From positions 62,001 through 126,000 of the forward strand of contig JABVXV010000059.1 of the NCBI GenBank assembly GCA_013365325.1: DNA of 64,000 bases, read 5' to 3'. Within the stretch, counting starts at the first letter, position 1. Every line of letters begins with the position of its first letter. Positions 12,001-24,000 of this stretch are shown here, one piece after another. Under the pieces are notes generated by a model. The model did not search any database, was not told the DNA's origin, and saw only the letters and a list, made by a program, of their open reading frames with translations. The position numbers were made by a program, and so were the translations under genes. This stretch comes from Dipetalonema caudispina (taxonomy: Eukaryota > Nematoda > Chromadorea > Rhabditida > Onchocercidae).

Positions 12001-15000
12001 GTAGCATGGAGTCCACCGGAAATCTTCGATCCAGCTTATAAGGATTTGATTACTCATTATCTGGTAAATCGTTTGAGTTTAAATTTAATTAAAAATTCCT
12101 TCACTTTGTATGACTTCTTGATCAAATCGTCTTTATTCAGTTTAGGGATATATTTCTTCAACTTTCGCATTCATTCAAACTTATTCAGCTGAATTCAATT
12201 GAAATTTCAGGTGACAATAGCACCATTTGATCCATATACTGGGAAAACTGGTCGACCACGCAATTATTCGGTACCGTATCCAGGAACATCGATCAAATTT
12301 GATAATTTATCACCGGAAACAGTTTACAACATTACGGTACAAGCTGGCACTAGTAGTGGTTACGGTGAAATATTATGGGGTACCTACAGTACCCTTGCAT
12401 CCGGACAGAATCATGTGTTACGGCTACTAGATCGTACTCCAACATCATTAACTGTTGAATGGGAATCAACATTTGTCGGTGACAGAGGATATACCGTATG
12501 TTTTTTTTTTAATTTTCATTTCTTTTTGCAATAATGAGTACGAATTCTTGATCTTGTAATTTTGATTAATTTTAATTGATAAAATATACTTTGAATTTTT
12601 CAGCTTTCATGGGAAAGTTTACATTCTGCTTTCAAAGATGTTCCACTTAACGTGATCCGTTCAGCCGAAATTCCTGCCGATACCACTCAGTATACCATTG
12701 AAGATCTAAAACCTTCAACAATATATAATGTCACATTGCAAACACGACCAGGTGGTAAAGTAGCCTGGGGTGCCTATGCTACTTTACCACCAGGATGGTT
12801 CATGGTACGTAATTTGGTATGGTGTGATCGAACCAATTACGCTCTCTCATTAACTTGGGAACCAGTGAATTTGAACAAAGCAACACACTATCAAGTGCGA
12901 TACTTAAGACTTAAAGAACATGATGTTATCTGGACTGAAGAAAATGAGGTCAAAGCTATAGATTTGCTCTGTCCTAAAGATGGCTGTAATCGACATTGCT
13001 ATCTGGTCTTCAATCTTCCGCATAATCCAAATGAATACGTTTTCCAAGTACGAGCTAAAGTAAGTCAATCTTAATCATTTACTTTACTCTTATCACTTAT
13101 GTTATATTTAAACAATCAACAATGTTATTTCAGTGAGGGATGAAATGCTAATCAATGATTAACCTTTCCTTTTTGATCATTACTTTGGTAATAGGTGATA
13201 ATTTGATAATAATTAGCAATGATAATGCTAACATTGATCAAATCGAAGAATGGTATAGAATTGAAAAGTTGACCAATTCAGGTGAACAATCAATGGAACC
13301 GATGGCGAACAGCTGGAAAACCAAGCGTTATTGAGAAATCGGATCGGAAAAAAGCATGTTGTATCGTACCACCACCATATATGGTTGAAAATATCGGTAT
13401 GCCAGGAACATTTTGGGAAGTGGACATTGCACCAGTTGAATCACAACCACAGAATGTTTCGTTAGTTTTATATGTACTTTATAATTAATACTTTTTGAGT
13501 AACTAAAAAATTGGCACTTCATGATAATGCACTGTTATCTCAATGATTACTATTATCTTGGCAATTTTTAAAAAAAATTTTTTTTTTTTGAAAAAATACT
13601 GATATTTTTATTTGTCAAAAAAGTATCTCTGCGAGAATATATATGATGAATGTTCTTTTATCAATTATATTATCAAATAATAGATCTAACAACAATGTTT
13701 CGTTCAGGCGTTACTATGTTGTTGTTGATGAACGTGAACCAGCGGGTAGTACTAATTGGACTGAATTAACTGATAAGATTACGGCTAACAAAATGAAAAT
13801 TCCGTATTATGTGGCAGCATCTTTCAATGCTGATACATTACCTGGACCACGAAAAGTTCGCATTGGTGATGGATCAGTGATCGGTGGTTACCTGAATTAT
13901 CCATTGGTAAAGGGTAAAAAATACAATTATGAAATTTACTCCGTCTGGGAGTTAAACGGTAAACCAGCTGCTGTAGCACGTCAAAGAGGTTAGCCTAATT
14001 TAAATATTTCTATTATCTGTATCATTTCAATAATATTAAATTAGCCTGACTAAATCTCATCTCTTGAATGTTCCTTGTATTTTAACTTTTCTTAGTCTAC
14101 GAAGTGGTTTGAAGTAAGTTTGTTTCTGAATAAGTAATGGGTAGACGCACTATATGTCCTCTGTCACCATACTATAATCTATCCATAAATTTTCAAATCT
14201 TCGCTTCTATTAGTTGAAATATTTGAAATCATTTTGGATTATTCATAGATATGCCTGCCGATCGACTGTGTCATATTTTCTCCTGACTTGTTATAATGCA
14301 TTTTACATTTTATAAATTTATTGAAACCATTGAATGAATGGATGAAGAAACAATCTGCGATATATATGATGGAATTTATGTAAAATGCAAAATATACCAT
14401 AACGTTATTTTTTGCTTCTTTACTTTCCAAAAAAATATCGAAAATTGAATTCAGAAAATCAACATCAAAGCATTGAGATCATCAAAATACTTATTTTCGA
14501 TGAAATGCTGAAAACACAATTTATTTTGGAAAGACTAAAATTTTACTACTTAAAATTCTAATAAGATTCATTGATGAAAAGAGATGATAAGAGAGGGAGA
14601 GAGAGAGAGAGAGTGAAGGAAAAAAAAGGAAAGAAGAGCAAGTAATTTTATTTCTAAAATATATTTCAAAGATTCTATCTAAAAGCTTTCTAGAAGTTTG
14701 GTTAGTTTTCGTCCATTATCTATGGAAATATTAAATTCATCCTCAAAAGCTTTAAAAAAAGATGTCTCATTTTGAACTTTTTTTTTTATTCCTTTTTAAA
14801 TATCTTTTCCTTTTTTTTACAAATTTCTTCAAACAAATGTATTCTATCCTGTTAGAAAAAAACTATTTTAAAGTGAAGAATTTTGAAAAAGAAAAATTAC
14901 ATTTGATTTTAGAGATGATATACGAGTAATTTAGATTCACACAAATCATCAGAATGACCTTGGTTGTAAAGATACCCGATACTTGGTTAGGCTAGTATGT

Positions 15001-18000
15001 AAACGTGTTGTTTGGGCCTTTAAAAGAACTTGGCTTGGCTTGTAGTCATTGAGCCATTATGTTTTACTCGTTTTTTTTTTACAGCTATGATTAGTTGAAA
15101 CTTCTCCACTAATAACCATTCAATGGTCTTTTGGATAATCTGTCAAAATATTCAATAAATCAATGAATTTTTATTGAAAATGGAATGAATTTTGATCATA
15201 AGAGATGAAATATTTTTTTTTTCTTTGTAAATGCCGCAGTGATTTCTATAATTATAGTGATGTTAACTGCTAGTGGAATGATAGAAAAAAAAAAGAAAAA
15301 AAAAAAAAAAACTGATTTAAATTTGAGGTTGTCAGTTTTAAATAACAATAATTGTGAGAATTTGGTCAGTATCTAGTACAACAATTAACTCAAAAATAAA
15401 ATATTTTATTCGAAAATTTCAAAACGACTAGTACAACCTGGTACTCTTTTATATCCATTTGTTGTTGAATGATAAAAATGGGACTTATATTGGCTAGAAA
15501 TAACAATGAACTTCATCAATCTTTAATACTTTACGTAACAATAATAGATTTATCCGTACGTGTTTTTTTTTTTTTTCATTTAATAGAATAATTATCGATA
15601 GATTGTGAAGTTACTTCTTTTTTTTTTTCAATTTAAATTAATTCTTTATAAATAGATAAATATTTGTAGGGTAATAAAGTAGTTAATGAAAATAAAAGGA
15701 TAGGATGTAGAATGTTGGAATTAAACTTACTACTTAAATTGGCTCATTTATGCAAATATTATAACTATCCTAAATAAGGATTATTATAATTTCAATCAAA
15801 GCTATAGTTTATGACGTTCAATAGAAGTAATTAACATTATATATCATTGTGGGAAGTAAGAACTGATCGATTACTTTCAACAATAACGAATAGGGAATGA
15901 ATGGAATTTATGGCAAAAAGAAATCTTCAAAAAATCTTGTTAAATAGCAATTATCTAAAAAAAAAAGAAAATATTAGCGATATTTAATTTACCAAAGTTA
16001 AATTTCTTATCCTATGGGGATGGTGTAATTTTGAATAGCGATTAAACTAGCAATCGGTTAAATCGGCTTCAATATGTTGGATTCCGAAAAATTCATAATG
16101 ATCCAATAATATTTAATCCTTCTGTATCCAGTACAATAATTACATTTATCCTAGAGAATTATTTCCTGTACAGGTATTTTCTATTTTAATGCTAAATGAT
16201 CGTATCTTCATCATGTATCACTCGCTCATCATTCTAATGACCATTTAATAACATTTCTCAATATCACATCCGCATTCCGCCGCTATTTCTATTTCTGCTC
16301 CATTTGAAAACTCGTTATCTGTGCAAGATTTTATTATAAAATTGCATATGATTATAAGAATTATTGCAAAAATTTATATTATTATAGATAGATAAATTAA
16401 ATATCTTTTTACAAATATGCCAACAATAGAAATGAAACTGATATATATGAAGACGATGTAGAATTATTATCGATGATTATTATTTTTCTCTATTAATAAA
16501 TTGATTGAATCAAATGAGATAATATATATTTAGTTAACTATTTTTTGATCAAAATAATTTTAGAAATAAGATGAAAACAAAGTATATTGTAGGAAAGAAA
16601 TAAAACAAAAATGCAGAAATGGGAAATTCACTTTTAGTATCATCACTCAACGTTTTGCACTTGTCGTCGGAAAACAAATCAACATAAAAAGGAATAGACA
16701 GATGGCGCTCTTCTATAATATCAAAAAAAAAAATAAAAAAAAAAAAAAAAAAAAAAAATGGTTTCTATTTATGTTTTACTTGCTGCTTCATACCACATAA
16801 TATTGATATCAACATTGTTGTGATTTTCGACGGATTCTTCTTCTTCTTCTTCTTCGTTTTCTTCTTCTTTCAGAGGGAAGGGTGAAATGGGAGTGCATTA
16901 AAATAGAGTGAACTGAATCTCCACTCCCGCCCATCATTGCTGCAATCATGTTTGATCGGTGAAGAAGCAGCTATGGGTGATGAACGATTGTGTTGGTATT
17001 GGTAGCGATCATAGTGGTGGTAGTTAGGTATGATGACAAAACAGCAACAATATTAGTAGTTGTGTGCATTATCCACCTGAACCAAATTGGTTGCCCGGTG
17101 AAGGTAAATTGGTGATACCAATTTTGGTTTGAATTTGTTTTTTCTCATTCCGTTACCTATTTCACCACTACATTCCAACAACGATGAGTGTATGGCCTGA
17201 TGGTACGACTTTTTTTCATTTTTTTTTTTCTTTTTTTAATATGATTTTTCAATTAGTAGCAGTTTATTAAAATATGAATAGGCTGGCTCTTCGATAATCA
17301 ACGAATTTATTTCAAATCGATGATTTGTTAATACTAAAAAAACTATGAATCATTTTATATTTATGATTCATCGATTTCCGTCTTCTAAAAATACTTTAGT
17401 TACTTTCATAATAGAAATTGTCCTTCTTAAAGTAATATTTTTAATATAAAAATTTTGTTTTCTTTTTTTTTTTTTTTAGAAAGAATGAAATAAGTGAAGT
17501 GAGTGAGATATTCTTATCATATTTTAATTAGCTAAATAAGTCTATAAAAAAGATCATATGGATGGAAAAAATTGTGTAAACTTTGTTCGTCGAAAAAACC
17601 GAAGAGAGATAAAGTAAATTAAAATAATCATTTTATGGATATGAGGATGAAAATTTAGAACCGTCAAAATTTCCAAAAAGAATATACCTACATTTGTCGG
17701 GTAAAATATTCACTCGATTAGACTGAAAAAAATTCATTCATTCTTCAATTAGTTTAATTATTTTTCATCTTCTAAACTTTTTGGCTACTGTCTTAAATTT
17801 TTTTTTTTAGCTTAATTATTTTAATTTTTTAAACTATCTTGAAGGATTTAGCATTTGAAATTTATTTTTTATCAGCTGGTTTTCCTTTTTTCATCTGAAG
17901 TAGCCAAGCCAAACATAAAAATATGGTGGTTGCTACTTCCAATTATTCTTTCTCTTTGATTTAATTGCGTCAACTTTGACATATGTCGTCTGCATTGAAT

Positions 18001-21000
18001 TCATAACCAGCCCTTCCGAATCCTATCCGATTCTTTGTCTATCAATTTACTTTATTTTCGAAATCTCAAATCTGCTATGTCCAATATGAAGTTTATCATT
18101 TTCTTTGTTATTGCAATTTTACTACTACTTTCGAATATAATAGCCTAATTCAGGTTACCATATTTTTGTAGTGAAATGAGAATTGAGGATTCGAATATAA
18201 TTTGTTTTGTTATTTCTAGACTTATCTCCTGCTAATAAAGATTTTGAAACATATTATAATGAATTTTCCGTGACTTGTATTTGAATCCTGAAAATCGATT
18301 TAGGATTGTAGTTTTGATGAAGTTAGTAGTGAAACTTTTCTATATCTTAACTACGATTTAATTTCTTCTCAAATTTATTTGCAATAAATTTGTACCAACA
18401 TAAGTTTACAAATTTTCCAGTTTTGTCAATTTTTCTGGATGGATTTCAAAATTTTTTGTAGTAAATTGAAAAGATGAAATTTCAGCAAGTCCGTATGCGA
18501 TTTCCGGATGGCCATGGTGGTGGCTATTACTCCTACTTCTCCTGTTACTCCTGCTGATTCTTCTAACATGTTGTCTACTTTGGTGTTTGCAAGGGTAATT
18601 ATTTCATCTTTAAACAAAGAACATTCATCTCTTCTCAAATTTCAATCGGAAACTGGAATTTTTTCAAGTATAATTTATAAATTAGCTTGTTTATATTGAT
18701 TACACTTTTCAATGAATGATCAAGTTCGGTGAAATTCTACAGATTCTTGATGATATTCTTTAAATAGTAATTACTGAATTTATAATTCTTTTTCAAATCA
18801 TTACATTGCCAGCTGAATTCTCATCTTTCAGTTATTCTTTTTATATTTCAATTAAAAAAAAAAAAAGAAAGAAAGAAAGAAGAGAAAGGATAATTTCTTT
18901 TGATATATCATTTGTTCCGATTAATTAGTTACACCATTTACTATTGTTAGTGTCGTATAATTTCAAGTTTTTAACCCAAAATTAACACAGGAAATGAGAC
19001 CAATTTTAATACCAATTTCCAATTTTGACCTCAAAAGTATAGTTCCTTTCGTAGCATTTTGTCGAATGACAGGGTAAGATGAATGAATTAAAAATGAAAT
19101 AAATCAATTTCACATTGAGAGAAGGACATTTTTGCATGATTGTAGTGATTACACTTTAATAGTTGTATTTTATTGATATATTCATATTTAGGAGAAAAAA
19201 ATTTTCCACCAAATGCATCAATCTTTTCGATCATTGCAAGAAATGAGATAATTATTACAGGAATAAAATATTTATTAGATTTTTCACTCTGAATAGATTG
19301 GACATTTTTTGCTGCGTCCTATTTTGTTTAATACGATAAAGCAATAATTTATGTTCTATTTTTCATTCATTTTACTTTATTTGAAAAAGAAATTCCTTCC
19401 TAAACATATGTTATTATGAATGAAAAAAATGAGGGCGAAAATTTGATATGAAGATTTCAAATTTTTAAATTGCAATTTAAACGTTAGACGAGATTATTTT
19501 AATCGAACTTGAAAGTGCAATTATTAATCCGTGATAATTTAATTTTATTTTTTCTTTACCTAAATTTTTACGATGCATAACTTATAATACAATTAGTCAT
19601 TATTGGTTATGCGGTAAATCATTGTTGTATTGTGTTAATTATAATTTGATATTCGTATATGTTTCTTGTCACTTCTGCCTTTTTTTTTTTTGCTCTTTAA
19701 ACATTGAAATTTTAATTTTTACTTTAAAATTGAAATAAAAAAAGAGAGAAAAAATATTTGAATTATAGGCGTTATCGAACACGAAAAGAGCGACGGCGTG
19801 TCACTGCGTCAAATGGTCAAACAGTACCGTTACTTTCCTCAGATGTTAGTTAATCTTTCTCAACATTTACACGATCGAAAAGGTCGAAATTAAGCATATA
19901 AGAAAATTGATAATTGAATTTGATTAAAGAACTTTTTGAAAAGTTGTTAGTCTAATTCAATAACAAAATATTTTGTTAAAAGTTTAATTTAGAAAATACT
20001 TGAATTCAAAATACATTTTAATTTAAAATATCTAAATCAAACAAAAATTTGTCTGATGATGCTTTTTTTTTTCTTCATTTGATTAAATTTTGCTACTCTT
20101 GTGAAGCATCTTTTGCCGACACTAAAATTGTTTTTTTTTTTTTTTCGATGATTACATCTGTCTGAAATTTTGTTAGATTTCAGCTGCATGTATATCTTTC
20201 ATCCTTAAATTTAGGATAATTGATTGTAAAAATGTTAAAAATGTTATGGTAAAAAAAGATTGCAATATTTTTAGATCGAAAAAAATGGAATAGAACAGAA
20301 TATGCAAGCACTTTCGTCACGTGTTGAAGATATCCGATCATCACTTGATCAGAAAGCTGCAGGTAATAATGTTAGAAGAAATAAAAAACAACTGATTCTG
20401 ATACATTCGTATAAATTTGATACTGAATTTTTAAGCACGTGGAGATTTCGAAGATGGATATGTACGTGGTTTTCGAGATGCCAACAAATTGGGTACTGCA
20501 TCTGCAGCACGTCGACGAATGGATGATGATTATGGTAGCAGGGATGATCGATTCCATGAGGGTTATGTCAAAGGATTGAGGTATTGTTTTAGGAATGTAA
20601 AAATGAAATTACTGAGCATTCTCGGGATTTTTTAGAATTTTAGTAATTAAATGTAATCATTAGAAATGAAAGTATTTTTAAAAAAAAAAAAAAAAATCAT
20701 AGAGGGATTTTGATATGATAGGACAGATTCTGAAATTCAATAAAAAGCAGAATCCAACATTGCCCATAGTATGCAAGTAATTTTCCCTCATATTTTCGCT
20801 ATTTAAGCAATAGAAATCTCAATTAAATGTAACATTCTGGAATATTGATCGATTCCTTTAGAAATGAGAAAAAATTCCGCTTTCATCAATTTTAGCTGAA
20901 TTCATTTACAGAGATGCCGGAATGACCGGAATGAGTGCATCAATGCATAATTTGGCACAGCGTGGTCAAGGTGCTGGCTATTCGTCCGGTTACATGCAAG

Positions 21001-24000
21001 GTTTCCGAGATGGTAATTCAGGTTTCTTTGGTGATCGAATCTCTAATAGTTTGTTGCGACGATTAGAAGAACAATATCCGAATCAAGAAGAGTTCCGTAC
21101 CGGTTATATTGATGGATTTAAGGAAGGTATTGGAAGTCGAACTTCCGGACAAAGAGTGAGAATTTAAATATTTTCCAATCTGATATACGTTATAAACTTT
21201 GTTGTTTTGTTATACTTTTGTTTACTTTACTATTATAGATTAAGTTTTATTTTATACTTATATTTACTCTATTAATATTAAAAAATATTTCATACATAGC
21301 ATTCATTTTATGCTTAATCTTTTATTTGTTATCGTATAATTGAAATGTGCAAATTTTCAGAATTTTGAAGAATCACGACGCTTACAAGAAAGTCTTACCA
21401 AACTTACTGAAATATTACAAGATAAATCGAAAGCTGCTGGTGATGAAATACATACTACTAAGATTTATCATGTTTGTAAGTTGTTGTTTTTTTTTTCTTC
21501 TTTTATTTAAATTTATTTCTTTATTTAATTGCTATAACAATAAGCAATGTAAACATTTTGTTATTTTTTCAACAATTGTAAATATTTCTAATTTTTCCCA
21601 AATTTTAACAGCATACATTCTTTCAGATAATCAACAACCAGACGGTGTTGCTGTATCAGCTTATTCATCAACAACCGGTCGTCAATTGGAGCAAGAACTA
21701 GAGGATCTTACATCTTCATCTAGACGATCCACTCTCCGAAGACATTATACGGTCAATTCTTTTAATTAATTATTTTCTGAATGTTTAATTCACAAAATTT
21801 TGAAAGGAATTAGTATGGCATCGTCTCTTTTTTCGAACTTTATTATACTTTCAAAATAAATAAAAGAGATTTTTTTTTTTTTTTTGAATTTTTCATTTTT
21901 AGCCAGGAGATTATTTGAAATATGGTAGTGAAGCGGAAGCATATGGTAGCTTAGCAAGAAATCGACGTTCACTTTCTGCATCTGCACTTGGTCGTGAACT
22001 TGCTAGAGGTTTTCTCTTTTTTTTTTTTTTAGTAAAGGAACAATGATTAAATTTCTCTAAATACAAGACTATATTATCCATTCAAAAAACACAAAATCAT
22101 TTTTTCAAATATACTGACTGAACTCAAATCAAAAAAATTTTGCTATTGAGCCTTTTTGCTATCACAGCTTTACATTTTTTACTTTTCTATCTATACTATT
22201 ACCTTTATTAAAAATAACTTATTTTTTAATGAACTATTTCATACTATTCTATAATATTATATTCTATAATTTTAATTCTATAATTTTAATTAGTAAAATT
22301 ATAGAAAAATTTGATATGAAATTGTAATAAATTGATCAATTTAATCTAATTTTTATTTCTTCATGGTGTAAAATTTATCATTAACATTGAAGAAAATTAA
22401 GCATAAAAGTAAAATGGCTATTTAATGTGTGAATCAAAAATAAATCAATTGCCAAATGATTTTTAAAAAGAATAATTTATCGTACTACACAAGCACATGT
22501 GATTTCCTTTTTTTTGTTTTATTTTATTTTATTGGCTGGCTATATTAATCAGTGGCATATGAAATTAAACAATAAAAAAAAAATTGTTGACGTAATGTGT
22601 GATTATGCTAGCAAAGAGAGAGAAGCACTATATTAAATGCAAAGATAATTATTGTAATTTCCGCATTGATAATATTATGCTTCATTTTTATTAATTAGTG
22701 CTTTTTAGCGCAAACAAATCATTATATTTTTCGTTTTTATTTTTTTTTTTTTTTTTTGTTGAAATTTCAGATCCTTCTAGCTAATAATTTTTCATTCTGA
22801 AAATTTGCTTCTGCCTAATTGTAATTTTTGAGTTTTTTTTTTTTTTTTTTTTAATTTTATAACTTTCTTGAAAATAATTTCAGTTTTTGCTGTGTGCAGT
22901 ACTTACATTTTATATTTCTGTTTCGCCATTTGTTTGCAGAACAGTCAGAACGTGCTCGTCTGTATTCCGGTACCGGAACATCGTATATCAGTCGTGCATC
23001 GGCTACCGAAAGACCCATTACGGATACATATTCACGTCGTTATACGTATCGTAGCCGTAGTGATATGGGTAGTCCACGCCATTATGCATCGCAAACACTA
23101 CTGGACGGTACTCGTCCAGGTCCTTCAACACCGCACACACGTCGTGATGCACTGCACACTTTACAACGTGAGCTTGATACACTATCACGCTCACCGGATC
23201 AATTAACAGCGCGTGGCTATAGCTCCGATACCGGGTATATGAACGATACAATACGATCACGTACCCGTGCTTACTCAAATTATGATTATGGTTAGCATGC
23301 ATTTTACCACACCTTTTTTTTTTAGCGTAACATACAAATTAGCCAAAGTAATTTACAATATTGCACTTTACGTCACAATACTTTTTAAAGCACCATATAT
23401 CACCGTACCTATGAAAGCATTATAATCTAACCAAAAGCTTCTCTTAGAAAAGTAGGATATTACATTTAGTCGATATCATATAACAGAACAGATATATAAC
23501 TTCCAATGAATTTCTGAATTTTCTTTTTCTTTTTCATCCGACTACTTTTCTTCCTTGAACTTTTACTTAGCAAATATAGCAGATAATCTAATTTTTCAAC
23601 TTTCTAAAAGAATTACAAATTATTTTTTTTCATCAGTTTTTTTTTTCTTACTTATCCTTCTTAACTTATTAAACTTTTAGTATCAATATCATTTAAGAGG
23701 ATTTTTTCAAAGGCATTGAATTCTTTTCACTATTAAAATTTTTTATCTAATATTAATCAAAAATTCTTATAGCAACAAATTTCTCTTTTCTTTGATAGAG
23801 AAGAAATTTAGAAAGGAGGATGAAATGAAGAAAATATTATTCAGAAAGAAATTAATGCAAAATAATCTAAAATTATATAAAATTCGCACTTTTTTTTTCT
23901 TGCTTGATATCGGAAAAGTTTAATTTTAGTTTGTTACGCATGCCAAGCACAAAATTTTACTGAAATTTTCCATTTTTTTGGAGTTTTAAAGTGATATTTA

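Larger units (their letters stand above)
13282..18594 (+). other. Myotactin membrane-proximal domain and transmembrane segment
   Basis: Exons 13282-13460 and 13708-13988 encode a final extracellular domain. It contains RYYVVVDE, an IGDG turn followed by GGYLNYPL, and GKKYNYEIYSVWE. This layout resembles the last FnIII-like domain before the membrane in receptor tyrosine phosphatases, which is an inference from pattern. Exon 18486-18594 joins it in phase 1 and encodes GWPWWW followed by eleven consecutive Leu, then an Ile/Leu/Cys-rich stretch ending CLLWCLQ. This is one unmistakable transmembrane helix with a tryptophan collar on the outer side. Basic residues (RYRTRKERRR) follow at once in the next exon, fixing the cytoplasmic side. 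Confidence 0.85.

Noticed and set aside
21347..21769. Uninterrupted 140-codon reading of the myotactin tail region in another frame
   Set aside because: It crosses an AT-rich intron; the spliced exons 21361-21475 and 21627-21751 give the correct phase.
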